DNA from: Romanomermis culicivorax
Lineage: Eukaryota > Nematoda > Enoplea > Mermithida > Mermithidae
Assembly (NCBI GenBank): GCA_963922205.1
Contig: CAWUHX010000026.1
Span: 310,001-374,000 of the forward strand
Length of the DNA stretch: 64,000 nucleotides
Reading direction: 5' to 3'
Made by a program: the position numbers and the translations under genes. Positions 21,316-33,300 of the stretch are shown here, in pieces. Position 1 is the stretch's first letter. Each line of letters starts with the position of its first letter. The notes below the pieces were generated by a model that saw nothing but the letters and a program-made list of their open reading frames with translations, made no database searches and was not told where the DNA came from.

Positions 21316-22538
21316 CATAAAGTACTATTAATTTTAGTGTTTATTCCCCTTTTTTCAGCGCATTTTCGGGTCTATACTACACCAGCACCACAACACCAAG
21401 CGGGTTAAGTTTCGCAGAAATTAAATTTAGTGCAGGTTGTTAGGTGAGCCACTGATATACAAACATTGAGCTGGTAGGCAACTAACACCTTACCAAATCT
21501 TACCCTTGCTACCTCTATATGTTGGGGAGGGTAGACCTGATCCGATTGTCCACCACTTGATCGGACACCAATCTCTGACCAGCTGCTTGAGCGACCAACT
21601 ACGCTCCATTTATGGCGCTGTATTTACAATTTTTATAGCGCTCGAAATTGATAATTTTTAATGAATTTTATATCGAAAAAGTGATATGATTTGATTTGAT
21701 TTGAAAATAAATAATTTTTTGATAAATTTTTGAATGATAAAACTTTGAAACGGGCTGAACCCAAGATTCTAGGTTTCCCTTGAATCGTATAGCTCTCGGT
21801 GGTATCAGGTATATTTCCAAATTGGAAATTCCCTGCTTGGCTTCGAGCTTCCGCTTCTCAGTACTCCCATTTTTCGTTCCCTCTAACTTCTAACCTCGTC
21901 TGCCCTTTGGGGCGCCGAGCTGGTCTTCCAGTGACTTCTGGGCATTACCTTCGGTTTCCAAGAATATTTGATAAAAATAAGTTCGAAACTTACCGTCGAT
22001 GAAGAAAAAACGGTTGTCTTGGCGGTGCTGGGCCCTGCCATATTCGACGTGGCGCTCTGTGTGCGACCACTCGCGCGTCGGAGCTTGTTGGCGGTTCCGC
22101 GCGCCCTTTCCCATTTCTTTACGCTTCGAAATTTTTTCTTTTTCGAATAATAAATTTATAAAATTTAAAATTTTATTGAACGCTGAAAAAGTTTAATCTA
22201 GCAATTTTGCTAATTTCCTTTTTATCGCGATTCGGGGAATATTTTACTTCTTCCTTCCGATGGAAGTTTAGAATTCAGATAAGCGGGGCAGCTATAGTTT
22301 GATTTTGAAAAAATGAAAAATTTGAAAATTAATTTTTTAGAAAAAATGTCGGAAATTTTTTGGGTTGTCACTTTGGTCTAAAATTCCGAAGAATTTTTCC
22401 CAAAGTCTGAGATAAATATGAAAAATTTACAAAATTAATACGAATAATACATAAACGTGATAAATATTACAAATTAATACATTTTTAATTAAAATTAGTA
22501 CCTACACGCGCGAGATATATACATAAAATAAAAAAAAA
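21316..22538 (-). other. Spacer between pol and the post-pol ORFs
   Basis: About 1.2 kb of AT-rich DNA inside the gypsy element. It holds a short basic frame (21890-22114, about 70 codons) followed by the donor-like GTAAGT near 21990, consistent with a leader for a spliced subgenomic RNA. No known domain is visible in that frame. Confidence 0.4.
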
Positions 22539-25500
22539 TCAGCGCGAGATCGCGCATAGATTCGCCTTGAGCGAATTTTCAAATGATTTCATTTGAATCG
22601 GCGCTCCAGTCGTAACTGTTTGTGCCATATTGGAAAGTGACGTATTTTCGTCACGTGGCGCGTCCTGATTGGCTCGCGCTATTCGCGGCAAGACCCTAGT
22701 GGTCTCATAACGAAAATGTTTCAACCTGCTGATTGAAACAGCTTGGCGATTTAGCGGGTTGTCCCAATGTACAATGGTGACAACGTTCTCTGCTTCTCGC
22801 GAAATGTCCGTAACTATGAACGGACCGGACCATGGTAGTCCTAGTTTTTTCTGCTTGTCTACTTTGAGCAGAACCCAATCCTTTTCTTTAAATCCATTTT
22901 GTTTGGACTTTTTATCGAAGTATTTCTTCGATTTTTCGGCAGCACTCTGGATATTTTTAGCAATATCCTCGTAGAGGTTGACTAAATGATTGGTCAACAC
23001 AAATTTGTATGCCTCAGCATTGCTGTCCGGCATTACAATATCGTATGCTTTCGATAAGTTTAACCCGAAGGTTGCCTCATGACCTCTAAGCAACGAAAAT
23101 GGGGATTGCCCCGTGGCTGCATGTGGTGTAGCATTGTAAGCAAACACCACAGCTCTCAAGTATCTTGGCCAGTTATCTTTTTCCTCGATGGCCACCTTTC
23201 TGAGCTGTTTGATGAGCGTCTGGTTAAACCTTTCTACCATACCATTTCCTTGTGGGTGGTAGACTGTTGTAAAAATTTTTTGACACTCTAACAACTTGCA
23301 GATCTCTTTCATCAGATCTGAGGTAAAACAACCTCCTCTATCGCTGAGTAGTCTCCGTGGAGTCCCGTGCCTAAATACAATAGCTTGTAGAAAAGTATCT
23401 ACAACTGTGCTAGCTGACTGATCCGGAATCAGTTCAGCTTCAACCCACTTTGTAAAATAGTCTTGAAAGACTATGACATACGGTCTCTTCTCACTGAGTG
23501 GAGAAATACCCACGATATCCACTGATACTATGTCAAAAGGACCTTGTGGAATAATTGGTATCAGTGGCGGGATTTCTGTGTTTCCCTGATTAGCCATTTG
23601 ACCAACTGGACAAAACTTGATCCAGTGCCTGACATCCTTTTCAATTCCAGGCCACCAGAACCATTTTTTAATCATAGCAAGGGTCCTTTTGAACCCCTGA
23701 TGAGTCATCATTACGGCACGGTGGTACTGGTGCAAAGTATTGTCCCTAAGGCAGGATGGGACGACCACCTGATCATCCGATCCCTGTCCGGCTTCGCGGT
23801 ATAACACTTCATTTTGGATATAAAATCCACTATGATACTTGGTTGTCCCATTTGGACCCAATCTATCAAAGTATGGTCGTAGTACCTCATCTTTTCTCTG
23901 CAAGAGGGCCATGAGATCATCTCTAATTAGCCCTTTTGGTAATTCATCTTCTTTGGGGTCTGCCAAAGTAAACTCCTGTTCCTTTTCTCGGTATAACCAG
24001 GTTACTCTTTTTTCCTTACCTTTGTCCTGATTTCCCCTACTTACCTTTTCGTTGACCTGATTGCCGTCAGGCTGGATCTGAGCCTGATTACTCTCCTCCG
24101 CTTCCTTCGCCATGCTCCTTGTAGTTACGGCATTTACCAAGTCTGCAGGCGAGTTTGATTCTGGATCACCCTCAGAATCTTCTGGATATACCTGGGTGAA
24201 CCTCGGACTCATATCAGTCCTCTGATTCCCATTACCTTTTGGCTCCGGATATAACGGAGTACCGTCTTCAGGATTCCGATCTGTCAGAATTCTGAATCTC
24301 TTCACCAAATTGAGATGTTTTTTCTCAATTAGCTGCGCCTGAAGATCTTTCAGATTTTCGGACTCTCGTTTATCCTTTGAGAACATGTGTTCCCATTTTG
24401 GCGGTATCTTTTCCGCTTGATCATCTGGTTCATCCATCCTGGACAAAAAGTCTGCCATGGCATTTTGTTTTCCAGGCACATACTCCAATTTATGGTTGAA
24501 CTGAGAGATGAATGAGTACCATCTCTTCAACTTACCATTGGTCATGGCATTAACCTTCATTGACAACAAAGGTTTGTGATCAGTTCTTATGATCACTCTA
24601 TGACCTACTAGGTAGTGCTTGTATAACTTCAAGCCATACACAATTGCCAAGCACTCCCTTTCCGTGGCTGACCACTTTTTCTCGTCCGCCTTTAAAATTC
24701 TGCTATTATAAGCAATTACCCAGCGGTCTGACTTGGTCTCCTGGTAAAGGACTGCTCCTAGTGCCGTTCCGCTGGCATCTGTCTGAAGGACAAAGTCCGC
24801 AGACCCGTCCAAAATCGGATACCTAAGGAATGGCACAGACAATAGTGCTTCTTTCAGGCTCCTAAAAGCCTGATGGTGAACCTCCGTGATTTCCCAAACA
24901 CAGTTCTTCCCAGTTAATTTATACAGCTGTTCAGCGTGTTTAGCTAAACCCGGTATGAACTTCTTACACCACTGCAACATACCTAGAAACCTTTGCAGTT
25001 TACGTTTAGACTCTGGGAATGGGAAATCATTTATAGCTTTGACCTTTTTCGGATCTGGGGACACTCCATCCGAATTTAAGATATGTCCTAAAAAATGAAC
25101 TCTCTCCGGCAGGAATTCACACTTCTCCGGCTTCAAGGTCAAATGAGCCTTTCTTAGAGCTTGCAGGACTAGCTCTAGATTAACTAGGTGTTCTTCAAAC
25201 GTATTTGAGAACACAATAATATCGTCTATATAGACTAGACAGATTTTCCAAACATATGGATGCAAAACTCTTTCCATCATACGCTGGAACTCTGCTGGCG
25301 CATTTTTTAGGCCAAAGGGCATGACTTTAAATTGATAAAGCCCTTCTTGGCATATGAAAGCAGTTTTTTCCTTGCTTTCTTCATCCATTGGCACTTGCCA
25401 ATATCCTGATTTGAGATCTAGGGTAGTATAAAATTTGGCTCTACCTAAACAGTCTAGATAGTCATCCATTCTAGGAATGGGATACTTATCATCCTTGGTA

Positions 25501-26231
25501 ACATCATTTATACCCCTAAAGTCCACTACTGGTCGCTTGGTACCATCCTTTTTACCTACAAGAAATAACGGAGCTGCCCAAGGCGACTTTGATGGCTCGA
25601 TTACACCCTTTCTGAGCATATCTTGAACATGCTCTTGAACATGTGGCCGTAAATTTATAGCCATCCTGTGGTACCTTTTCGCCACAGGGGCCGCATCGCC
25701 TGTATTGATTTTACAGGTCAGGTAGGGTGTAGTAGTTGGCGGATCATTGGGCAAGCTGAACACGTCTCTATATTTTGCGAGACATCGTAGAGCTTGTTCC
25801 AATTGCTCTGATGGTATGTTGGATTTAGCCAGCATATTGTACAAAGCTTCCTTGAATGCTTTCTCATCCGATTGAGGAGCTTCAGGTCTAGCTTGAACTG
25901 CACAGGTTTGCAGCTTCTCCAGATCCTCAACTATCTTCCCCTTAAGTTGATCTTGGTTATCAGTATCACACAACACTGAATTAGTATGGCCAATTATTTG
26001 ATTTCTTTTCAAATGGCATCCTGATCCTGTGTTGTTGGATACCATAACAACAAAATCATCTTTTGTACCATCTACTATGGTACTATCAATGTGGAACCTT
26101 TCTTCATTCTCTTCAGACTCGATTATAATTCCATTAAGGCGATTTTCACCTACCCTATCCCAAAGCTTTGCTCTCAGAAGTATATCAGTACCACTAGGTA
26201 AGTAGATGGGATTCACACTCACCACTGGCAC
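22539..26231 (-). CDS. pol: Gypsy pol: reverse transcriptase, RNase H, integrase
   Basis: The 1230-codon frame has the Ty3/gypsy order. RT is at roughly residues 190-370, with KRPVVDFRGIN, LDLKSGYWQVPM, MPFGLKNAPAEFQRMM and the catalytic YIDDIIVFS. RNase H of the gypsy type is at roughly 470-600, with LQTDASGTALGAVL and ATERECLAIVYGL and IIRTDHKPL. An H-H-C integrase zinc-binding region lies near 840-890, and the rve core with DIVSVDIVG, LLSDRGGCF and HPQGNGMVERFNQTL near 910-1060. It would copy the RNA and insert the DNA. It lies in the same phase as gag and follows it directly. It is a long open frame. Confidence 0.95.
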   Translation of the reverse strand: MPVVSVNPIYLPSGTDILLRAKLWDRVGENRLNGIIIESEENEERFHIDSTIVDGTKDDFVVMVSNNTGSGCHLKRNQIIGHTNSVLCDTDNQDQLKGKIVEDLEKLQTCAVQARPEAPQSDEKAFKEALYNMLAKSNIPSEQLEQALRCLAKYRDVFSLPNDPPTTTPYLTCKINTGDAAPVAKRYHRMAINLRPHVQEHVQDMLRKGVIEPSKSPWAAPLFLVGKKDGTKRPVVDFRGINDVTKDDKYPIPRMDDYLDCLGRAKFYTTLDLKSGYWQVPMDEESKEKTAFICQEGLYQFKVMPFGLKNAPAEFQRMMERVLHPYVWKICLVYIDDIIVFSNTFEEHLVNLELVLQALRKAHLTLKPEKCEFLPERVHFLGHILNSDGVSPDPKKVKAINDFPFPESKRKLQRFLGMLQWCKKFIPGLAKHAEQLYKLTGKNCVWEITEVHHQAFRSLKEALLSVPFLRYPILDGSADFVLQTDASGTALGAVLYQETKSDRWVIAYNSRILKADEKKWSATERECLAIVYGLKLYKHYLVGHRVIIRTDHKPLLSMKVNAMTNGKLKRWYSFISQFNHKLEYVPGKQNAMADFLSRMDEPDDQAEKIPPKWEHMFSKDKRESENLKDLQAQLIEKKHLNLVKRFRILTDRNPEDGTPLYPEPKGNGNQRTDMSPRFTQVYPEDSEGDPESNSPADLVNAVTTRSMAKEAEESNQAQIQPDGNQVNEKVSRGNQDKGKEKRVTWLYREKEQEFTLADPKEDELPKGLIRDDLMALLQRKDEVLRPYFDRLGPNGTTKYHSGFYIQNEVLYREAGQGSDDQVVVPSCLRDNTLHQYHRAVMMTHQGFKRTLAMIKKWFWWPGIEKDVRHWIKFCPVGQMANQGNTEIPPLIPIIPQGPFDIVSVDIVGISPLSEKRPYVIVFQDYFTKWVEAELIPDQSASTVVDTFLQAIVFRHGTPRRLLSDRGGCFTSDLMKEICKLLECQKIFTTVYHPQGNGMVERFNQTLIKQLRKVAIEEKDNWPRYLRAVVFAYNATPHAATGQSPFSLLRGHEATFGLNLSKAYDIVMPDSNAEAYKFVLTNHLVNLYEDIAKNIQSAAEKSKKYFDKKSKQNGFKEKDWVLLKVDKQKKLGLPWSGPFIVTDISREAENVVTIVHWDNPLNRQAVSISRLKHFRYETTRVLPRIARANQDAPRDENTSLSNMAQTVTTGAPIQMKSFENSLKANLCAISR

Positions 26232-26264
26232 CGAAACCTTTAGCAGGCAAATCTTTGGCTGGTA

Positions 26265-28910
26265 TTAGTCGGCGGCGCTCATCGTGGATTCCGCGGTGCT
26301 CGTGGTCATGACCTCTCCACAATTGGATTGGGGCTGGTCCGGCGTCACGTATATCTGTTGTTGACGGTTGTTGAGCGTCATCGTCCTATTCCTGAAATCT
26401 ATTATGGCTCCTACCTGAGGATGAGCCAAAAAGTCTGTTCCTACAATAACATTTTCACCTGCTTCAGGAATTACAATTGCTTTAACGGGGAACTGTCCAC
26501 ACAATGTATCCATCCTAAATTGGATATACCCATGGGCTTGGACTGTCTTACCGTTGGCTACGGTAACATTTAATATCCTCGGATATTCAGTGTAATCCGG
26601 GCCCAAAGTTTCTTTCAGAAACCTAGCCGACATGACAGTGCACTGAGCTCCTGTGTCAATTAAAGCCATTGTCTTACAACCTCCTATAACAACCTCAATG
26701 TGGAATGGGGCTGTTCTGGGGTACGTATCCAGCAAATGTTGTTCCTGGGGACTAGCTGGTGTGCCTCTCCTTATTACTTGTATTGATGGTACTACAGGTT
26801 GTGGTGCAATTGCATTCATTTGCACAATACTACCTAATACAACATTTGGGCAAGTCACTCTCTGGTTTACTTCACCTAAAGGACTCATTTGAGATTGCCT
26901 TGCAACCATAACACTCGAATAATCCTTTTGAGGTGGCTGATTTGTGAATTGACCCTGTTGAAGAGTCTGAGTCGGTCCCATAATAGCCTGAGGCGGCTGA
27001 GGTTGCTGTAATGCAGCTTGCTGTTGATATTGCTGCATCTGCTGGAACTGCTTCTGCAGCTCCTTCTGTTTCTTAAACTCCAGAAATTCATTATAATCTG
27101 AATTCTGTTGATAATTCTCGTGGCTATCCTGATAACCTGAATAGCCTACATTATACGCACCTCTACCTCTGCTATTATAGTTGGCATTTGGGTAACCTCC
27201 TCTAGCTCTATAGTTACCTCTAGCAAAAGTGTTGAAGCCTCCCCTGTTGAAGGTAGGGAAGCTGGCTCTACCTCTGCTCCTGCGCTCGGACAATACTCTC
27301 AATGTCCTGCAGTCTGCAGTATTATGTGTTATGTTCTTGTGGAACTCACACCATGGCTTTGTCGGATCTCGGGAAACTTGACCTCCCTGACTGGTACTAG
27401 GTATGGCCACATCAGACCCATTTTCCATTTGCCTGTTATCAACCTTTTGCTGGAGCTGGTCGAACCTTTCGACCAGTTGTACCATCTCTTTAGAGATTTT
27501 CAATAGAAGAGATTCCTTCTTACCTTTTTCGGTCTGAGCCCTAGGGGCTTCCCGAACTGGAATCTCCTCTATCTCAGGAGAATCACTCCTTGACCTTTGG
27601 GTTTGGGCCTGTACCTGATTACCTACAGTTTGATATGGTTGCCGAAACCTTTGCCTCTGGCCTTGTTGATATCCTTCTGACTGGTTCCTAGCAACTACGG
27701 CAATTTCAGGATCATGCCCACTAGGCATACCTACTTCATTAATTACAATAGGATCCTGTTGTGTACCCTTGGGTCCATATCTCTGAAAGGCATTTCTATA
27801 TCTACGTTCGATGTCATGAACTTCAACTGCTAGATCATACCAAGTTCTAAAGGTATGTTTTGAATTCTTAAGTTCAGACTGGAACGTGGGGTCACTCTTA
27901 TATATGAAGGTGTCAATGATCAGTCTCTGTTTAGACTGATAGTCCAAATCACCTTTGACTAGTTCCACTAATATACTGACCCTTTTTAAAAATTCTACGG
28001 CCTGTTCATTGGGTCTTTGTTGGATCTCAAATAACTCCCTGGTTAACATTTCCAGGTTGCACTCAGGTGCAAAGACATTAATAATGGCTCTCCTGGCCTC
28101 CCTATAGGTCATGTTGTCTCCTGCAACAGCCTTCGGTCTACCTTTAGAAAGCCTCAGCAGTGCTTCATACTTAGCTGATTCGGGTGTATCCCTAAGGAAT
28201 TCCCCTTCAAGTGCTGTTAGGAAGCTAAGCACCTGCTGATTTACCATACCCTCATCTAAAAGTTTGGGTAACACACCTTTAACGATATTCCTTACTACAA
28301 TCTCTTGTGCCAAATTATTTGATGGCACTTCCCTCTGATCATAAGCTGCTGTTAATACTGGATCAAGATCAGAGTTCAGGGACTGGAGCATAACCCTATT
28401 TGGATCTCGTTGAGGTGGTACACCTCCTTGATATGATGGCATATTGTCTTTGTCAAACCTGTAATCCCTATATGGGAAACATGCCAATTGATCTGGTCTA
28501 AGGGTATTTGGATCAACTATATTTCCTCTACCATCATAGACCACTCTAGTTAAAGTTGGATGCTGCGAAGCTATCTGACTTTGATTCCTGAAGTCTGCCG
28601 ATTGCTCAGCTCCTTCGAATCGAAGATCTCTAGCTGGACCTCTCCAACTTTTGGGCTCAAAGTTAAGCCTTTGCCCTTCATCAACATCAGGCCTATTACT
28701 AGGCCCTGCGCCTGCACTCATTTCAGCAGCGAGACGGTTGTCTCTTTCTGCACCCCTATTACATGGTCTAACCTGTCTATCCGGCTCCTGTCGGCGCCTG
28801 TCGGCTTCCCTTTTATTGTCCTCGGTGGCGGCATTCGCGATTATGTCGAACAAAGCTTCGACGGTCCCTTTCAACTCGCGTAGCTGCGTCGCCAACTCCT
28901 GATTGGACAT
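26265..28910 (-). CDS. gag: Gypsy gag with retropepsin
   Basis: The 881-codon frame begins with a helical, acidic N-terminal part. A Retrotrans_gag-type capsid region is near residues 230-400, including [46 protein letters not shown] and [11 protein letters not shown] zinc-knuckle-like [14 protein letters not shown] lies near 525, then an R/G/Y/N-rich stretch and a Q-rich stretch. The retropepsin active site [12 protein letters not shown] is near 760-770, with its flap partner [11 protein letters not shown]. Product: structural capsid protein plus the aspartic protease that cuts the polyprotein. The frame is open upstream of 28910, toward the leader frame. Confidence 0.9.
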   Translation of the reverse strand: MSNQELATQLRELKGTVEALFDIIANAATEDNKREADRRRQEPDRQVRPCNRGAERDNRLAAEMSAGAGPSNRPDVDEGQRLNFEPKSWRGPARDLRFEGAEQSADFRNQSQIASQHPTLTRVVYDGRGNIVDPNTLRPDQLACFPYRDYRFDKDNMPSYQGGVPPQRDPNRVMLQSLNSDLDPVLTAAYDQREVPSNNLAQEIVVRNIVKGVLPKLLDEGMVNQQVLSFLTALEGEFLRDTPESAKYEALLRLSKGRPKAVAGDNMTYREARRAIINVFAPECNLEMLTRELFEIQQRPNEQAVEFLKRVSILVELVKGDLDYQSKQRLIIDTFIYKSDPTFQSELKNSKHTFRTWYDLAVEVHDIERRYRNAFQRYGPKGTQQDPIVINEVGMPSGHDPEIAVVARNQSEGYQQGQRQRFRQPYQTVGNQVQAQTQRSRSDSPEIEEIPVREAPRAQTEKGKKESLLLKISKEMVQLVERFDQLQQKVDNRQMENGSDVAIPSTSQGGQVSRDPTKPWCEFHKNITHNTADCRTLRVLSERRSRGRASFPTFNRGGFNTFARGNYRARGGYPNANYNSRGRGAYNVGYSGYQDSHENYQQNSDYNEFLEFKKQKELQKQFQQMQQYQQQAALQQPQPPQAIMGPTQTLQQGQFTNQPPQKDYSSVMVARQSQMSPLGEVNQRVTCPNVVLGSIVQMNAIAPQPVVPSIQVIRRGTPASPQEQHLLDTYPRTAPFHIEVVIGGCKTMALIDTGAQCTVMSARFLKETLGPDYTEYPRILNVTVANGKTVQAHGYIQFRMDTLCGQFPVKAIVIPEAGENVIVGTDFLAHPQVGAIIDFRNRTMTLNNRQQQIYVTPDQPQSNCGEVMTTSTAESTMSAAD

Positions 28911-29006
28911 CTCGGGAGCTCTTTCCTGCGGTTGGAATCGCTCTTGTTCCTGGGGAATCCTCTCTAATCGTTGATCGATTTCGGGGTCCCTTTCTTCGAA
29001 GTTTGG

Positions 29007-29375
29007 TCAAATTTCGGGCGTAACGACGTCCCTTTTTGGTCCTGCTAATTCGACCTTTGGCGGTGGTGACCTTTTGAAATTTTGCTGCGGCGGTCCATCG
29101 GCGTCTGGGTTCGGATTCGCCGGGCCTGCCTCCTGCGGATCGATGGCAATCGCTGGAGGTCGGTCAATTGGTACGCCTGCATCTTGAGGCGTAAAATGCA
29201 TTGCATTCTGCTGCAATGGTTGAATCCTCGCGGGAGTTTGATCTGGGATCACTGGGTCCGGAGCAGCATGCCGTTGCTGATCTCCGTCTCCCAAATTGAC
29301 TAGATTCCCAGCACTCGCCACTCTGGGTGGTGATCTACGTAAAGTATTACCTCTCGGTATCCTTTCGTTAGGCAT
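29007..29375 (-). CDS. Gypsy-element leader ORF before gag (122 codons)
   Basis: The frame encodes a P/Q/A/D-rich, apparently disordered peptide starting MPNERIPRGNTLRRSPPRV. It begins about 100 bp inside the 5' LTR and lies in the same phase as gag, so it may be an N-terminal extension or separate leader of the gag product. No domain is visible. Confidence 0.5.
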   Translation of the reverse strand: MPNERIPRGNTLRRSPPRVASAGNLVNLGDGDQQRHAAPDPVIPDQTPARIQPLQQNAMHFTPQDAGVPIDRPPAIAIDPQEAGPANPNPDADGPPQQNFKRSPPPKVELAGPKRDVVTPEI

Positions 29376-29471
29376 TTTAAATCCTGCTAACTTTCTGTAG
29401 AAACCTGGAGGATTTTCTTTTCTCCTAGTCTGACTACGAAGTTCCGTGGTAAGGAGTTAAAAGCCACCACT

Positions 29472-30085
29472 TGTTGTGCAGGTCTTTCTCTAAGAGGCGT
29501 AAGAAAAGATTGGGTCTGAACTGACCTGTTAGAACTGATACCTTGGCTGAGCCTCGGTGATCTGTGCAACAGTCCGGTTATCCCCAGACCTACAACAACA
29601 AAGATAAACTTTGTTCTAGATACGGGGGCCTTACCAAGGACCTCCGCAGTCTCCTAGATGAGACAAGGAATCCCCTCAGGGATAAACTTACTTGGGTATA
29701 ACCCGGAAGGGGTTTCCCAAAACTTACTTGATGTAAGCCGGCGCCTGGGCCTCTGGCCCTCCGCCTTCGTCGACGCGGATTATCTAAATAAACAAACGAA
29801 TATATTAAGCAATAAGTCCGACGAAATATGTAAAAAGAATGTGGGTATACCACAGTGCAATACTCAATAAGAAAACAAGTTGCTGGGAAAATTGTATTTG
29901 GGGACGCCAGCAATAAAGTCAAAAATATAATAAAAACGATATAAAAGTGAAGAGTGATTTTCACTATCTTTTTGGTCTTTTGGTGGCGCTCCATTCTATG
30001 CAAATGTCTGCGCCGCTGGTCGTCCCTGTCGTCGATTTGCATGTCGATTTCCCCACACGAATTGGCATCAACAGGGTGCCCAACA
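29472..30085 (-). repeat. 5' LTR of the gypsy element
   Basis: This 614-bp LTR is the near-identical partner of 15426-16039. Reading the minus strand, the first bases past the LTR are AGTGGTGGCTTTTAACTCC, which contain the TGG start common to primer-binding sites. I cannot assign the tRNA. Confidence 0.92.
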
Positions 30086-30351
30086 GGGCAACTTTTTCAG
30101 CCTTATCCAAAAGTTTTCGTGCCCTATCGTAATTTTCGTGAAATTTTGATTCGTCGTCGTTTTTAATCTCAAGCTCCCTCGTCGATTTTGAATATCGCTT
30201 GTGTGGAAAATCCGATTTTTCCTAATCGAAAATTTCTTCAAAGAGCCGATCTGTCTTTGTAGCCCCAAATCTGGGTACTCGAAAAGAAACCCTGAGTGAA
30301 AGTTTTAAAAGGGCTGAACTTGAAGCTAAAAATAGCATTTTGAACAAAAGA

Positions 30352-33300
30352 ATGCTCGGAAACGAAGACTTGTTAGGAACCGTCATCCAAGATGCGTTAG
30401 CAGTGGTTCTGGATGGTCGACTGCGAAATCTAGAAACCCAGCTAACCCGGAAAGTTGAAAACGCTGAATCGCGAATCGATGACATCCGTGTCAACAATCT
30501 ACGAGGTGATCTTTTGACCAGAACCTCGGATTTCTCGGTCTTTTCCGGCTTGCCCTATGAAAATTTCACCGAATGGGCTAAGAAATTAGAAAAGCAAATG
30601 ATTTTGAAGGGCATCAGAAATGACGATGATGCCCTTAAGCAGATTTTCTTGGAATTTCATCTGAAGGGCGATGCCCTTACAAAATTCGAAAATATTTTGA
30701 ATTCAGATGATCCACCTACAACCTACGCACAACTTTTACAAGCTATGCAGTTGGCTTTCCCCAGCCAGCGGGATTCCCTGCATCATCGACAAATTTTGAA
30801 AGATCGTAAGCAGAAACGGACTGAAACAGTCACTGCCTATTTCAACGAATTGGAAAAATTGGGAAGATTAGCCTACCCTAATTTAGATTCGAATGCTAGA
30901 AATACTTTTTTGGAATCAGTATTTTTGGAAGGGCTTCAAACTGACGTTAGAAGAGCCCTTAAATTTAAACGGTTTCCTGATTTGAAAAGCTTAATTGATG
31001 AAGCTACTTTCGTGGAACAAGAGATTCTGCGGGATGAATCCAACATCATCCCCTGCACAGCAGCTAAGTACGGTGGGCAGACTGAACAGGTTTTTGCTCA
31101 TCAGCCCCCTAAGTCGAATGGTCCTGATATGAACATTCAAATTGAAAAATTGAATGATGCAATCGAAAAGTTGACAATTCAGCTAGGTCAGAAAGAAATG
31201 GGCATCAACTCGAAGCCCAAAACATGTTTTCAGTGTGGTAAAATTGGTCACTACGCCAAAGATTGTCGTAGCAAGCCACCCTGTTCCATATGTGGTCGGC
31301 AAAATCAGGTCGAAAGAGAATGTCGGGTAAAATGCACCCACTGTAAACGAAGTGGCCACAAAAGTGACAACTGCAGACTGAAAGACACGCAGTGTCATAA
31401 ATGTAAGCGACAAGGACACCTCAGTCGGGACTGCCCTCAGGAAAATAGACAGAGCCCTCGTCAAAACAATATAGCTGAAAATTCGGGTAGTTGTCAGTTG
31501 GACATCGATGGTGATGACCCTGGAATGCGATCAGAGGCGAGTAAACACCATTCCTGCGTCTGTGGGTTTGTTTCTAGCAATACCATCATGCTATGCTTGA
31601 TCACAATTTTGGGCTTTTTGTGCGGATCAAATGCCCAAATGTATCAAATGTGTGGTACTTCACTTAGTGGGCATGCAATTGAAATTCCTAAATCCGTATC
31701 TTGTGTGCAGCCCCCAGTTTCAGGAACTCCATTGACGGTCATCGGACATGTGTATACCCCTAGAAGTTCGCCTAAAACTACGCATGGGTACAAATGCACT
31801 ATTCGAAAGAGGAAAATATGTACCCAGACTAGCTTTTTCGGCTCGAAAAGCATCGTTTTTGACCAAACAAAAATCGAAAATCTAACACCATTCGGATGCT
31901 CAAAGTTCTGGGAGACCAAAAACTACAAAGGTCAGACCCTGAACCAGACGAAAAATGGCTTGTGGTCTACAAACAACAAACTTGCCATTGAATACAAGTG
32001 GTGCTGTTTTGACAACTGTCAAGAAGTGGAAAATCTCATCATTGAAGAAGGCCAAGTTGCCTCTTGGGACGGAATCAGCATTATCAGCACCCTTGGAGAC
32101 CTGGGAGGTTGTAAAGCTAATGCGGGTCAATGTGCGACCCCTGATGGAGTCATAATGTGGGAAGAAAAACCCCTTGAAAAAATATGCCCTTTAGAATTCA
32201 GGAATTCATATCGAATCGATCTCACCAACTCTCATGCACTAATAGAGGATTTGCAAGCTGCATTTTCCCTTAAAAATCGATCATATGGGCATCCAAACTG
32301 CCCTGAAATCACAAATTCGATTCAGACTGAACAGGGCATAGTAATTAAAATCAATCAAATGATAAATCGAAAAATCGAGTTAGACCCAATCATCATCAAT
32401 GGAACTGCAAGTGGGTTAGATTATGACGAATCTGACCCCATAAACGGAAAATTGAACTATTTGATCGAGAAGATTCGACGATTAGAAGTGCAAAATTTTC
32501 GGAATGTGTGGAATGAACTTTGCCGTCAAGCCCAACGTCATTTGGATCTCGTTTGGCAACTGCTACGTCTCGATGCGACCCTCGGTGCCCGTGCTTTCCT
32601 CCAAAGAACAGACATTGTTGCCGAATTCACTGGAGAAGCTGTTACGATCTGGTCCTGCCGTCAAGTGAATGCTACAGTAGTATACAAGGATTATCAAGTG
32701 GGAACTACTTGTTTTCGGGACCTACCAGTAAGAATCGATAAGGAGCTTATGTTTGTGACCCCTGGTGGTGTGGATCTTGCTACATCGAGCCAAAAAGTTG
32801 ACTGTAATCATAGGCATATCCCACTGTTCAAAGTTAATGATACGTGGGTCAGCATGACTGGAAAAGCTCATGTAAGCAGAGTTCCCCTGGAAATTTTGTG
32901 GAATGGCAATTTTTCCGTTTTCCACTTCAACACGCCAACCATTTTTCATGATAAAATAGCGGCCGTTTCCACGAATCTCAATTATTTGAAAGAGTTCATG
33001 TTCAAGACGCATGATTTAGAACTGGTTGTGAAAAGACTAGTGAATTACACATCAGAAATGTCACTGCACTCCAGCTCAGTGTACGAAGTGTTGTCTGGTA
33101 GCGGGAAAGCCCTCGGAAGTACACTGAACGGTGCTGGGCTTGCCCTAGAACATGTCATTGTTGGGTCCCATAACAGCTTGACAGATGGTCTAAACAATCT
33201 GCTCAAGGGACCCCTACAAATGCTTATAAACTTAGCAGTCATGTTGGTGTTAATCATAGGTGCTTTGTATTGCTTCTACTTACTCCGTGGGTGTGATTTC

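Larger units (their letters stand above)
15426..30085 (-). mobile_element. Ty3/gypsy LTR retrotransposon with two extra ORFs (looks whole)
   Basis: The element is 14,660 bp with 614-bp LTRs (15426-16039 and 29472-30085) that differ at about three positions, so it is very young. The 4-bp target duplication GGGC (15422-15425 and 30086-30089) is intact. In minus-strand order it carries a short leader frame, gag with retropepsin, pol (RT, RNase H, integrase), then a 542-codon exonuclease-like frame and a 913-codon RGG-rich frame before the 3' LTR. All long frames are open. Consecutive frames lie in the same phase, an arrangement compatible with the translational read-through some retroelements use. 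The length and the two post-pol frames are unusual for the superfamily. Confidence 0.92.
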
